Part shown: positions 23,775 to 35,100 of the stretch, one piece after another
Position numbering within the stretch: the first letter of the stretch is position 1
Layout: every line of letters starts with the position of its first letter
Source: Hoskinsella mucinilytica
GTDB taxonomy: Bacteria; Bacillota_I; Bacilli_A; Erysipelotrichales; Erysipelotrichaceae
DNA length: 64,000 nt
NCBI RefSeq assembly: GCF_045223415.1
Contig: NZ_JBEQZJ010000007.1
Span: 33,548-97,547, forward strand
Direction: 5' to 3'
Notes under the pieces: model-generated
The model's input: only the letters and a program-made list of their open reading frames with translations
The model's database searches: none
Told to the model about the DNA's origin: nothing
Made by a program: the position numbers and the translations under genes

Positions 23775-26700
23775 ATGAAAAAAAAGCACGCTGTAAACGC
23801 TCCAAAGAAAGTCATGACATTGACAGTAGCAGCAACCATGGCTTTGTCATCTACTTCTCCTTTCTTGTTTCGTACGATCAAAGCAGCTACTTCTACTTAT
23901 GCTAAAGTAGAAGGGAATAAAGTAGTGATCGGAAACGACTATATGACAAGAACATTGTCTATCGCAGATGGAAAAGTGAAAACAGTCAGCATTGACAATA
24001 AAAGAGCAAATAAAGAATTTACTCCGGCAGATGGTTCAGAAGATTTCCAAATCAATACCATTGATAATGGAGAAAAAGACGATACACCAAAAGAAGAAAT
24101 CATTGCGCCTACAAAGGCATTGAATCGTGAAGGATGGAATGCCAAAGCATATGATTCTGCAGGTAATGAAAAAGATGCATCTAATCTATTAGATGGAAAT
24201 AAAGATAGTATACTTGATTTCTTTGATGGAGTTACAGGCGGTACCTATTTTGATTTGATTTTAGATTTAGGTGAAGCAAAAACATTCCAATCACTTGGCT
24301 ATGATAAACGCCCTGGCTATGGCGCAGAAGGTTATGGCATGAATGGAACGATCAAAGGATATGAACTTTATGTCAGTGACAATGGCACTGATTGGAACAT
24401 GGCCGGATCAGGTGAATTCAGTGATACTGTAGATTATCATATCCGTAACGAGGATGGTTTGTATTATGTTGGAGATACGGTTTATGCCAACTTTGATAAG
24501 GCATATACTACACAGTATGTAAAAGTAAGAGTCTTGTCTACTTACAGTGGTTCAGCTAGTCCAGACGATTTCTCTTTTACAGGATCAGAAATTAATTTAT
24601 TTGAAGATAAGAAAACAAGCAGCTTCGATGAAAAACTTCCTACAGCTGAAATAGATCCTACTACTTGGAAAGCTACTTTAGATGGAAAAGACGCATCTAA
24701 AATTATAGATGGTGATCGTGGTACCGTAGTAAGCTCTAAACAGAACAAAGATATGATCATTGACTTAGGTAGTGAACAGAAAGTATCCTCTTTCTCTTAT
24801 CAAAAACGACAAGGCTATCCTGAATCAGCTTATGGTAAAAATGGTACAACAGGAAAATATACTTTGTATGTGAGTGACGATGGAACCAATTGGGCACCAG
24901 CCGGTAGTGGAGAATTTAGCGAAAAGGACTATAATCTTCATGAAGTCATTGTACCAAAAGGAGAAACATGGTCAGGGGATGGAAAAACATATCCGGAAGG
25001 AACCAAACTTTATAATGTGGGGGATCTAGTATATGGTAATTTTGATAAAGAATATACTACTAGATATGTGAAATTTGTAAGTAATACAGATATTTATGGT
25101 TTTGATGAATTCAATTGTGCAGAATTTCATCTTTACTCTGATGCATATCAAAAAGCACAGAATCAAGATAAACCTACCACTTCTGATTTGATCAAATCCA
25201 GTGATTTCACACTTTCAGAAGATGGAGTAAAAATCGAAGATACGCAAGTTCCTCATAAGAGTCATGAAACATCAACTGGTAAAAAAGTAACATTTGATTA
25301 TGAACCGATAAAAGTAAATGATGTAGAATGGGATGTAACTTATGTAATCGTTATGGGTGATGATGATCATTATATGAGATCTTATATTGAACTTACTGCA
25401 GATGATCATGAAAAAGCTCAAATCGACTACATTGATATGGATCATTTTGTATTGGATGAGGAAGATGAAGGCATTTGGAGTCATCCTGATTTAAAAGATG
25501 TATCCTCTATGTGGATCAAGCCAAATGAGCTTATGTTAGGACAACCGATCTATGTTGATGGATTGTTTATGGGCTCAGAATTTCCAGCTGCGGATACCGA
25601 TGTGGTAGATGATAAAACACAAATTCGTTATTATTCAGGTAAGACATTTGAAAAACTTTATGAAGATGGGCAATTAAGCAATGATGGAAAATTTGTTTCT
25701 TGGCAAAATGTCATTGGCGCAGCAAAAGGCACATCACAAGCAATGGTACAAACAGATTTCTATGAATATATCGAAGATATCGCTACACCGACAGACTTTA
25801 GAAAACAATATAATTCATGGTATGATAACATGATGTCCATCACAGATGAAAGTATCGCCAGTTCTTTCCTTGGTGCAGAAGCAGGATTAAATGCACAAGG
25901 TGTAGAACCATTAGATTCTTATGTGGTAGATGATGGATGGAATAATTATTACGATGGAAATTATACAGGACCAAGCGCTGATGCAGGAAGCGGTACACCA
26001 AATCAAACCGGCTTCTGGGAATTTAATAATAAATTTCCAAATGAATTATACACATCAAGTGCGCTATCTAGTAAACTGCAATCTACCTTTGGTGTTTGGG
26101 TAGGTCCACAGGGTGGATATAACTTCTTTAATACCTTTGCACAATACTTAGAATCTATGGGAACAGGATATGTACAATCTAATTCAGCTTTAGGTAAGGT
26201 CGTATGTACAGGATCTCACAAATATCAAAAGAACTTTACTGATCGTTTTGTAGATTATCAACAAAGATTCAATATTGATTATTGGAAATGGGATGGTTTC
26301 GCATCTAGACCATGTAATGACGCATCACATGATCACATGACAGGCGGAACAAATGATATGTATTTTACTTCAGATATGTGGGAAGGATGGACCAATGTAT
26401 TTGAAGCAGTAAGAGCAGCAAGAGCAGATGAAGGAAAAGGTTTATGGATCAACGCTACTTGTTATATAAACTTAAGTCCATGGCTGTTACAGTGGGTGAA
26501 TACGATTTGGGTACAAGATTCAGGAGATACCGGAGTCTTGGGTACCGGTAAAACGCATGAACGTAAAATTTATTATCGTGACAACGTTTATTTTAATTTA
26601 TACAAACGAAATCAAGTTCAGTTCCCTTTAAAGAATATTTATAACCATGATCCGATCTTTGGTGTATCTGATCAAGATAAAGGAAACCCAGATACGGAAG

Positions 26701-29700
26701 AATGGCGTGATTATCTATTCGCAAATGCCGCAAGAGGTACTGCTTTCTGGGAATTGTATTTCTCACCTAGTATGTTCAAAGAAGCTCATTGGCAAGTGAC
26801 TGCTGATGTTTTGGATTTTGCGGAAAATAATTTCAATACTTTGAAAAATGCAAAATTATTCGGTGATCGCCCATCTGAAAATGGTGCAGGGGATGGTGTT
26901 TATGGCTATTCTGCATGGGATGGCAATCATGGGGTAGTAAGCTTTGTAAATTCTACCGATCAAGAAATGACATATGAACTAACCTTAAATGGAGAAGTTG
27001 GTGTCCCTTCCACGATGGCTCATGCTGCTGAACTACAAGTTCTTCCTTATCAAGGCACACCTACAGGAAAGAGTGTATCCTATGGTGATACGATTACGGT
27101 AACATTAGCACCACATGAAGTTAGAATGATGCAATATGGGAATATCGATACTTCTGCACCTGTTGTAACGAATGTAAAAAACACTGGAAATAAGACAATT
27201 CGTGTAAGTTTTGATAAGCGTGTAAATGATGATGCAAGCTTTACGATCGAAGGAAATAAGATCACATCTGCAGTATTGATGGATGATTATAGAACTTATG
27301 AATTGACAACGGAAAAGGAATTAGGAACAAAAGATGTTGAAATAAAATCTGAAGGATTAAAGAGCACTGCCGGTACTTCATTGAATGGTAACATTGCACT
27401 TCGTACTTATGAAGATGGAACCATTGTTTCAGTAGCAGGCGATAAACTAGATCCTATCACGGGTAACTATACGATGGATGTAAATGGAACTAAGAAGATT
27501 TCAGATATAGGTATCAAAGGTACAGGTGAGTTTGGTATTAGTTTCAATATCAAAACAACAGATACCGATAAAACTTTATTAACACAAGGAAATGATATCA
27601 AAGTTTCTATCGATAAGGATGGTTATTTGGTAGCGAATATCGGATCACAAAGCTTAACTTCGAAAGAAACTGTAACAACGGTTATTGAAAAAGCACATGG
27701 ATTATTCAATACCGATGCATATGTTGAAACATCGACAGAAGACTTACTAGAAGGTAACATTGCTGATGGTGAACTGCATTCTATTGTAATCACTCGTGAA
27801 GCAAATGGAGTATTGAAATTATATGAAAACGGTATGTTAAGAACTTCTGCATACGATGATGGAAAGAAAGATGATATCAAAGATGCAAATGTCGTACTTG
27901 GTTCTAATAATTTGAAAGCAGTACTTGGTAATGTAGAGATGATCAATCAAACCATTTCTTATGATGTAGCACAAGCGAATGCAAATGCAATCGTCACAGG
28001 AGATGAATCAAGAGCTTTGAATCGTGATGGATGGACAGCAACAGCTTGTAGTGAAATGCCTGAAGGAAATGGGGATTCTAATGCTGCGGCAGCAATCGAT
28101 GGTAATATGGGTACTTGGTGGCATTCAAATTATAACGGAAAAGATGATCATGATGGAAGCAATCACTATATCGCAATTGATTTTGGTAAAGAAGAAACAT
28201 TCTCAAGCTTTGAATTAACCGGACGTGCAGGCTCTAATGGGGATGTGTCTAAATATCATTTATATGCTATGCAAAATGGGGAATGGGTAAAAATCGTGGA
28301 TAACGGAGAATTTGATACATCTTCTGCAGTGAATACAGTTTCATTTGATGAAATAACCGCAACCGGTGTTAAATTAGAATATATAGAATCCGTTGGTGGC
28401 TTTGCGGCAGCAAAAGAAATCAATGTCTTATCAAAAGCAAGCCCAATCAACCATGATGCAGTGGTAAAAGCAGCAAGCAATGAAGAAAAAGCAGAAGAAA
28501 GCAATTATAGTAAGACTTCTTATAAAGCTTATCTTCAAGCATTTAATAAGCTTATGGACTTGGTAGAAGCAACCAAAGATACAGATACTACCAATTTTGT
28601 ATTACAAGATATTTTAGATGATCTTGCATCCGCAAAAGCTTCTTTGGTTGATGTTACTTCTTTACGTACAGCCATTAATAATTTAAAAGAAGAACTAAAG
28701 AAAACGGATATCTATTCAGCTAATTCGATTACTGAAGCAAAAAAATTAATTGCTCGTGTTGAAGTGCTGTTAGATGATGGAAGTAAAGATACTATCGAAC
28801 AAGCAGTTGTGGAATTAAATGAATTTAAACTTACTGTGAAAGGTGATGTTACGTCATTAAAAGCATTGATCGCAGATTGGGAATCTAAAAACCCAAGTGA
28901 TTATACTGAAAAAACATGGAATGACTTCAATGCTGTATTAGAAGAAGCGAAAAAAGTTGCAAATGATGAGAATGTAACAGATGCAATGATCGAAGCTGCG
29001 ATTTCTAGTATCAATGACAGTAAGGATACTTTGGCTATGATCAAACCAATAGAGGATGCGATCAAAGCATATGAAGCAAAACTAAGTGATAACACTTATA
29101 CACCTGCATCTATCACAGCAGCCAAAGAAGCATTCAATCAGTTGGCAATTGAGGATGTGAAAAAGAATGGTACAAAAGAAGAGGTAGCATCTATCGTTGA
29201 TGAAATTCAAAATATCTCTTTTACAAAGAAAGCGAACAAAGATGCATTGCATGATGCCATTGCTGAAGCACAAAAGAACGTAGATTCTGAAAACTACACG
29301 GAAGCTAGTAGAGAAGAATTGGCAAAAGCAATCAAAGCACTAGATGCAATCGTGAAAGATGAAAATGCAACTCAAAAAGATGTAGATCAAGCAGTGAAAG
29401 AATTGCATAAAGTAACACTGATCGATATCACCGCTTTGAAAGAAGAAATGCAAAAATTCAAAACAAAGATGGGTACAAATGCATTGATTCCAAATAATCA
29501 AAAAGATGCAGATGCTTTATATCAACAAGCAAACGCATTACAAAAAGATGGAACGAAAGAAACCATTCAAACATGCATTGATGCTATGAAGAGTTTCAAA
29601 TTTGAGTATCAGAGCGATAAGAGTGTTCTTGAATCCGCAATCAATACAAAACCTTCTTTAGATAAAGAAGCGTACACAACAGATAGCTGGAATGCGTATC

Positions 29701-29966
29701 AAAAAGCTTTAGAGAACGCAAACAAGATTTACAAAGATGAAAATGCAACATCTGATCAAATTGCTAATGCAATTGATACATTGCTTGATGCTCGAGCAAA
29801 TCTAAAAGAAGTTGAGAAACCTTCTGATCAACCAAATAAGGATGAAATGAAAAAGCCTGATACCGGTGATCACACAAATACTGGTATATTATTTGGTGGT
29901 ATGATGTTAAGTGGAGCTGCTATTGCTTTGCTTATGAAGAAAAGAAGAGATAGCAAAGCATCATAA
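23775..29966 (+). CDS. Giant cell-wall GH36-like glycosidase with CBM32 and FIVAR modules
   Basis: The 2063-residue surface enzyme reads: signal peptide (1-38), two F5/8-type-C (CBM32-like) modules (about 115-276 and 286-456), a beta-supersandwich, a TIM barrel (about 673-1050), an Ig-like segment (1126-1215), a laminin-G-like lectin fold (1219-1402), a third CBM32 (1409-1555), seven or eight helical FIVAR repeats (1555-2016), and a PDTGD sorting signal (2028-2032) with membrane helix and KKRR tail. In the barrel, NIDYWKWDGF gives nucleophile Asp840 and WVQDSGDTG gives acid/base Asp915, matching GH36 KWD and WTSDNTD motifs. Substrate is probably an alpha-galactosyl or alpha-GalNAc host glycan (inference). 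Confidence 0.88.
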   Translation: MKKKHAVNAPKKVMTLTVAATMALSSTSPFLFRTIKAATSTYAKVEGNKVVIGNDYMTRTLSIADGKVKTVSIDNKRANKEFTPADGSEDFQINTIDNGEKDDTPKEEIIAPTKALNREGWNAKAYDSAGNEKDASNLLDGNKDSILDFFDGVTGGTYFDLILDLGEAKTFQSLGYDKRPGYGAEGYGMNGTIKGYELYVSDNGTDWNMAGSGEFSDTVDYHIRNEDGLYYVGDTVYANFDKAYTTQYVKVRVLSTYSGSASPDDFSFTGSEINLFEDKKTSSFDEKLPTAEIDPTTWKATLDGKDASKIIDGDRGTVVSSKQNKDMIIDLGSEQKVSSFSYQKRQGYPESAYGKNGTTGKYTLYVSDDGTNWAPAGSGEFSEKDYNLHEVIVPKGETWSGDGKTYPEGTKLYNVGDLVYGNFDKEYTTRYVKFVSNTDIYGFDEFNCAEFHLYSDAYQKAQNQDKPTTSDLIKSSDFTLSEDGVKIEDTQVPHKSHETSTGKKVTFDYEPIKVNDVEWDVTYVIVMGDDDHYMRSYIELTADDHEKAQIDYIDMDHFVLDEEDEGIWSHPDLKDVSSMWIKPNELMLGQPIYVDGLFMGSEFPAADTDVVDDKTQIRYYSGKTFEKLYEDGQLSNDGKFVSWQNVIGAAKGTSQAMVQTDFYEYIEDIATPTDFRKQYNSWYDNMMSITDESIASSFLGAEAGLNAQGVEPLDSYVVDDGWNNYYDGNYTGPSADAGSGTPNQTGFWEFNNKFPNELYTSSALSSKLQSTFGVWVGPQGGYNFFNTFAQYLESMGTGYVQSNSALGKVVCTGSHKYQKNFTDRFVDYQQRFNIDYWKWDGFASRPCNDASHDHMTGGTNDMYFTSDMWEGWTNVFEAVRAARADEGKGLWINATCYINLSPWLLQWVNTIWVQDSGDTGVLGTGKTHERKIYYRDNVYFNLYKRNQVQFPLKNIYNHDPIFGVSDQDKGNPDTEEWRDYLFANAARGTAFWELYFSPSMFKEAHWQVTADVLDFAENNFNTLKNAKLFGDRPSENGAGDGVYGYSAWDGNHGVVSFVNSTDQEMTYELTLNGEVGVPSTMAHAAELQVLPYQGTPTGKSVSYGDTITVTLAPHEVRMMQYGNIDTSAPVVTNVKNTGNKTIRVSFDKRVNDDASFTIEGNKITSAVLMDDYRTYELTTEKELGTKDVEIKSEGLKSTAGTSLNGNIALRTYEDGTIVSVAGDKLDPITGNYTMDVNGTKKISDIGIKGTGEFGISFNIKTTDTDKTLLTQGNDIKVSIDKDGYLVANIGSQSLTSKETVTTVIEKAHGLFNTDAYVETSTEDLLEGNIADGELHSIVITREANGVLKLYENGMLRTSAYDDGKKDDIKDANVVLGSNNLKAVLGNVEMINQTISYDVAQANANAIVTGDESRALNRDGWTATACSEMPEGNGDSNAAAAIDGNMGTWWHSNYNGKDDHDGSNHYIAIDFGKEETFSSFELTGRAGSNGDVSKYHLYAMQNGEWVKIVDNGEFDTSSAVNTVSFDEITATGVKLEYIESVGGFAAAKEINVLSKASPINHDAVVKAASNEEKAEESNYSKTSYKAYLQAFNKLMDLVEATKDTDTTNFVLQDILDDLASAKASLVDVTSLRTAINNLKEELKKTDIYSANSITEAKKLIARVEVLLDDGSKDTIEQAVVELNEFKLTVKGDVTSLKALIADWESKNPSDYTEKTWNDFNAVLEEAKKVANDENVTDAMIEAAISSINDSKDTLAMIKPIEDAIKAYEAKLSDNTYTPASITAAKEAFNQLAIEDVKKNGTKEEVASIVDEIQNISFTKKANKDALHDAIAEAQKNVDSENYTEASREELAKAIKALDAIVKDENATQKDVDQAVKELHKVTLIDITALKEEMQKFKTKMGTNALIPNNQKDADALYQQANALQKDGTKETIQTCIDAMKSFKFEYQSDKSVLESAINTKPSLDKEAYTTDSWNAYQKALENANKIYKDENATSDQIANAIDTLLDARANLKEVEKPSDQPNKDEMKKPDTGDHTNTGILFGGMMLSGAAIALLMKKRRDSKAS

Positions 29967-29986
29967 AAGAAACTAAAATGAAAGAA

Positions 29987-30022
29987 AGCGAAGATATCGT
30001 ATGTAATATCTTTGCTTTTTTT
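29987..30022 (+). terminator. Intrinsic terminator
   Basis: AGCGAAGATAT (29987-29997) pairs with ATATCTTTGCT (30006-30016) with one G-U pair, followed by seven T. It ends the glycosidase gene. Confidence 0.93.
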
Positions 30023-30040
30023 CGTATGTTCATATTTTAT

Positions 30041-30226
30041 TGTCACAATCATTTCCCTCTCAGGCCATCCAGCTTTTCATATGTGATAATTTGTCACAAA
30101 GATATCATAATATTTTTTGAAATAAGTATTTTTGTTGTGAGTATGTTGTTGTTAAACGTTTACAATATAACTAAAGATGGGAATGTAAATAAATATACAT
30201 GTTCCAAAGGAGGGGATCTTACATTC
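30041..30226 (+). promoter_or_regulatory. Duplicated promoter/leader segment, copy 1
   Basis: This 186-base stretch aligns along its length with 31854-32043. It holds TGTGATAATTTGTCACA (30082-30098), a cre-like GTTAAACGTTTACA (30151-30164, 12 of 14), a -10-like TATAAC (30166-30171), and AAAGGAGGGG (30206-30215), a perfect Shine-Dalgarno with no start codon at translatable distance. The gene it serves starts 134 bases later. The remaining bases to 30359 hold no gene. Confidence 0.7.
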
Positions 30227-30359
30227 ATAATATAAATATCATAAAAAAATAATCATATGGTCATAAGCACTTCGTGTTATATGGTCTAGTAGAGGTATCA
30301 TGTATTCACACATGGTAAACCCTAATTGTAATCTTGATAGAGAGAAGGAGAGAAAAGAA

Positions 30360-31682
30360 ATGTTAAAAAATTTATTGAAAAAGGCAAGCGCACTTGTTCT
30401 TACCGTAATGGTGTCATTATCGCTTATGCCCATAACCAATGTATTTGCATCTGGTAATACTTACACAATTGATGATTTACAAGATGGTGATATCGTACAA
30501 ACAGGAGATATCATAGATAAAGGTTCAACACCAGCACTGGGATATTTTACGTATTGGAAATCTCCAGATTTAACTGGAGATTATAAAATGATTAATTATC
30601 CTGCTTCACCTTATACAATAGAAACGTATTTTGATCAAGATACATGGATCGTAAGAAAGGATCATGTATATGGCAATAACTATGATATAACGTTAATACC
30701 TGTTCAAGTAACCTCTGATATCACTTTAACTACAGACGGTAATGGTACTGCAAGTTCTGATGTTTCAAAAGCAAAAGAAGGAGATATCGTAACTCTTACT
30801 GCTACCCCAAACACAGGTTATAAATTCAAAGAATGGCAAAGTGATGATGTCACTGTAACAAATAACCAATTCACTATGCCTAGCAAAGCGGTTTCTGTAA
30901 AAGCAATTTTTGAAGCAGTGACTGTAAATCATAAAGCAACCATTGAAAATGTTGAAGTCAAAGGAGTTGTAGGGGAAATATTTCCTACCCGTACACTAAA
31001 AATTAAAATCACGATACAGAATGATAAATTAAATGGAACTGCTAATCCGTTTTCCACTTTAAAAACGAATCTTCCAAAAGGTTTAGGTCTAAATATGAAT
31101 GATTACACTGGAACTACTTTTACTGTGAGCGTACGTGGTATAGCAGAAATGAGTGGTAAAGGCGTACTGGAAATAACCATTCCTGGTGAATTTCTTGAAA
31201 GCGGAGAGGATCTAAAAGTAACAATGAATTCAAAGGCTACCTATGATTTCTCTGAAATCGGTATCACTGCCGGGGCTGGTTCAACACATACAATCGGTGG
31301 AAAAAATGACTTGACATTTACATGTAATGGAAGCTTAGATAATTTAGAAGGTATCTATGTAGATAATACATTGGTTGACCCAAGTAACTATACTGTTAAA
31401 TCTGGAAGTACGATCATGACATTAAAGGCAAGCTATTTGAATACGTTATCTCTTGGAACACATTCATTGAAATTTCAATATAAAAAAGATATGTCTGCGG
31501 AAACAAGTTTCAAAATCGTAAAAACTGATGAAGAGAACACAACAGTAGATGAAAATGGTACACCTATCAAAAATACTGGTAAGACTACTTCATCTCATGA
31601 TACAACTACATTTGCTTTGTTCATGTCTATCTTGGTTTTATCTGGTGTTATGGTAATCAATAAAAGAAAATCAACAAACTAG
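30360..31682 (+). CDS. Modular surface protein with InlB-type repeat and shared C-terminal module
   Basis: The 440-residue protein has a signal peptide (to VFASG), an N-terminal module opening YTIDDLQDGDIVQTGD, a divergent InlB B-repeat (TTDGNGTASSDV to VSVKAIFEA, about residues 120-185), one module of the kind repeated in the protein at 35898 (IENVEVKGVVGE to GEFLESGEDLKVT), and a C-terminal module with LTFTCNGSLDNLEGIYVD also shared with that protein. It ends with IKNTGKTT, a hydrophobic helix and NKRKSTN, an LPXTG-like arrangement without LPXTG. GAGAAGGAG precedes ATG 30360. Adhesin or matrix role is a guess. Confidence 0.85.
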   Translation: MLKNLLKKASALVLTVMVSLSLMPITNVFASGNTYTIDDLQDGDIVQTGDIIDKGSTPALGYFTYWKSPDLTGDYKMINYPASPYTIETYFDQDTWIVRKDHVYGNNYDITLIPVQVTSDITLTTDGNGTASSDVSKAKEGDIVTLTATPNTGYKFKEWQSDDVTVTNNQFTMPSKAVSVKAIFEAVTVNHKATIENVEVKGVVGEIFPTRTLKIKITIQNDKLNGTANPFSTLKTNLPKGLGLNMNDYTGTTFTVSVRGIAEMSGKGVLEITIPGEFLESGEDLKVTMNSKATYDFSEIGITAGAGSTHTIGGKNDLTFTCNGSLDNLEGIYVDNTLVDPSNYTVKSGSTIMTLKASYLNTLSLGTHSLKFQYKKDMSAETSFKIVKTDEENTTVDENGTPIKNTGKTTSSHDTTTFALFMSILVLSGVMVINKRKSTN

Positions 31683-31745
31683 TTTAAGATAGAGAAATCA
31701 CTGCATGATTAAGCAAATCATTTCTACCTATACACAATTATCCAT

Positions 31746-31779
31746 AGAGTGACAAAGGTTTATTTGTCACTCTTTTTTT
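31746..31779 (+). terminator. Intrinsic terminator
   Basis: AGAGTGACAAA (31746-31756), GGTTTA, TTTGTCACTCT (31763-31773), then a T-run. It ends the preceding surface-protein gene. Confidence 0.95.
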
Positions 31780-31853
31780 CTATGAAAGAAGAAAAAAGCC
31801 GAAAGAGAAAAAAGATAATGATTGGTGATTAGAAATTAATATAAATGAACTTT

Positions 31854-32043
31854 TGTCACAGATGTTTTCTCTTCATACCATCTACATTTTTATATGTGAT
31901 AATTTGTCATAAATAAATCATAATAATTTTTTTAATATGCTTTTTTGTTGTGAAAACGTTGTTAGAAAGCGTTTACAATAAAAGCAAAGATGGAAATGCA
32001 AATGACAAAAAATTACATTTTCAAAAGGAGGGATCTCACATTC
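31854..32043 (+). promoter_or_regulatory. Duplicated promoter/leader segment, copy 2
   Basis: This is the second copy of the 30041-30226 segment. It carries two abutting cre-like sites, TGAAAACGTTGTTA (31951-31964) and AGAAAGCGTTTACA (31964-31977), each 13 of 14, the second overlapping a TACAAT -10 box (31974-31979), and an orphan AAAGGAGGG (32024-32032) about 125 bases before the gene. No start codon is suitably spaced after it. Confidence 0.75.
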
Positions 32044-32155
32044 AACTACATGATAAATTTTATGAAAGTCGTTGTAAGGAGGCATGCACAAGAAATAAAA
32101 CATGAGGAATAAGAGAAAGAACCATAAAGAGGAATATTGAAAGAAGGAAAAAGTG

Positions 32156-35100
32156 ATGAAAAAGAAGCAAAAAATATTACCTAAAATAAACAAATTACTA
32201 AAAGTTAGTTTAGCATCTGTATTGGCTTTTTCGCTTGCATATACGAGTGGAATTATCTCTATTAAAGCAAGTGAATATAATCTTGAAAAGGGTAAGACAT
32301 ATGATAATGGTGAACATGGAATATGTGATGAACTTGGAAATAGAGAAAGCGATGGTTATGTATATAACTATCGAGTAAAAGAAAGTAAAGGCCTACCACC
32401 AGGCATTACTCCTCAAGTTGGTCAAGGATTTGGTGTTAATTATCCTAATGTATATAAAACATGCTATGTAGGATCACCTGAAAAGTCTGGTATTTATAAA
32501 TCAGAGATTACTTATTATTATGAGACATATCAAGATGAGCCAAGGAAGCTTTTATCTACGGTAGAAGATACAAGAGAAGTAACTTTACTTATTGAACCTT
32601 ATGTTACTGGATTCAGTTTAAAAGGTACAAATAGTTTGACAAATGGAAATACAAGTAAATATACAATTGAGGATATTACTTGGAAAGGAAATAAAGATGA
32701 AAGTGACCCAATTACAGAGAAATGGGAAGTTACACATAAAAACTCAAGCGGAACTGTGATTGATCAAAATGGAAATCTTACAATTGGCCAAGATGAAACA
32801 AAAGAATATGTAACAGTGGAAGCATCCTTGATTAATGGTGGAGTAATCATAGATACAAAGAAAATGGATGTTAAAACAGGAAATATCATTAAAAATGTTA
32901 CGGGAATTAGTGATGTTATTTCATATGCTTATAATGGTAGATCAGTGACATTGAATGCAACTGTAACACCTTCTGATGCAGTTAAAACAAACATTACTTG
33001 GTCATTATCACCTGGATATGATGCCGTAGCTGAACTTAACGGTAATGTTCTAACACCTAAAAATCAAAATAGTATCGTCAAAGTTACAGCTACAATTCCT
33101 GGTGGAGGGGTAGATGAAGTAGATTATATACAAGAATTTGAAGTAAAAACATATCCAAACTATTCAGACCCTTTTAAAGCAGTAACAGATATTACTGCAA
33201 ATGTTCCTACTGAAGTAGAAGCAAAAGATTGGATTATGCTGAATGAATTCAATCCAGAGATATCTCCGTCAGATGCTAGCCAACAAGAGATTACATGGTC
33301 TATCCTAGATGCCGGAACAACAGAAACGATATTTAATGATGACCCACGTCAGACTTACTTTCAACCAAAAAAAGAAGGAACACTGATTATAAGAGCTACT
33401 GTAAATGGTGGTGCAGATCCATATAAATCTTACACAAAAGATTTTACAATTAAAGTAAACCCTGCATTTGTTAAGGCTAAAAGTGTAGTTGATCTTCCTT
33501 ATAAAGCTTTTACTGGCGTTGATTTAGAGTTAACTGGTACAGTAAAACCAGATGATGCCACTTATAAAGACATAACAGCATGGACCATCACAGATGCAGG
33601 CAATACAGGCGCTACTTTAGACGGTAATATATTAAAGACGACAGCTCCAGGTGTTGTAAACTTAAAAGCAACTGTAAAGAACGGACAAGCTGTAGGTTTA
33701 GATATGTGGGAACAATTTAGTGTTAAAGTGATAGATTATGTGCCTGTTGATAGTGCAACACTCAATACTACAACCATAGAAGCTGGTAAAGATAGAAAAT
33801 ACCTTGATTGCTCTGTAAAACCTAAGGATGCTGCTAGTTATCCAATGGAATGGAGCGTTTTAGATGATGGTGGTACTGGTGCAGAAATCGTTGATAATTA
33901 TTATATGAAAGCAACAAGTCCAGGAACTGTGACTGTAAAATTAATTATCAAACAAGGAACATCATTAACAGAAGATTATGAGAAAACATTTACACTTACA
34001 GTTACCGGTGATCATAAGCCGGTTACGGATATTACCGATGTACCAACGAGTGGTGTAGCGGAAACAGATCTTGCATTAACAGGAAAAGTAACTCCGGTAG
34101 GAGCTCCTTCTAAAATCACATGGTCTGTAAAGGATGCTGGAACCACAGGTGCAACAATTGATGGTAGTACATTGAAAACAACTGCTGGTGGTACTGTTGT
34201 AGTAACAGCTACTATAGTAGGTGGTGGACAAACAGATAAAGATGATTATACAAAAGACTTTACCATTAACATCGCAGCAGTTCATCATAAGGTGACAAAC
34301 ATTACTGGAGTACCAACAAGTGGAACTGCGGATAATAAACTTGAATTAACTGGAACAGTAGAACCAACGAATGCTACAAACAAAAATATTGTATGGAGCA
34401 TTAAATCAGCCGGTAGTACTGGAGCCGTCTTAAATGGTAAGAATTTAATGACAACAGCCGCCGGAACCGTTACGGTGACTGCGACCATCGCAGGTGGTGG
34501 CGAAACTGCAGATGAGGACTATACACAGAATTTTGATATTACTATTGCCGCAAATCCAAATCCATATAAGGCAGTTACCGATATCACAGGAGTTTCTACA
34601 AGTGGTACAGCAACCATTGATATGACATTATCAGGAACGATTGCACCAACGGACGCAACCAATCAAAATATTACATGGAGCGTAAAAGATGCAGGAACAA
34701 CAGGAGCCACAATTGATGGAAACACCTTGAAGACAACCGCAAAAGGAACGGTCGTTGTGACAGCTACTGTAGAAGGCGGTGGAACAACTTCTACACAAGA
34801 CTATACCAAAGATTTTACGATTACGATCAAAGAAAATCATAAGAGCGTTACCGGTATTACAGGAATTAGCACAAGTGGAACAGCAAAACAAACGATTCTA
34901 TTGAACGCAACCATCACTCCATCTGATGCATCTAAAACAAATATTGTTTGGACCATCAAGAATGCAGGAACCACAGGTGCTAGTATCGTTAACGGAAATC
35001 AATTAAAAACCACAGGTGCCGGAACCGTTGTAGTAACTGCGACAATTCCAGGTGGAGGAGAAACTTCAGATGATGATTATACCAAAGATTTTACGATCAC

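Noticed and set aside
25272..25484. Minus-strand hydrophobic frame inside the giant glycosidase
   Set aside because: It is a reverse shadow of a well-defined domain and has no signals of its own.
29978..30235. 85-codon plus-strand frame between surface genes
   Set aside because: It starts in the terminator of the glycosidase gene and spans the promoter and cre-like site; its composition is that of AT-rich non-coding DNA.
30216..30250. Leader peptide starting at ATT after the orphan Shine-Dalgarno
   Set aside because: ATT starts are very rare, and the two leader copies would encode unrelated peptides, so a non-coding role fits better.
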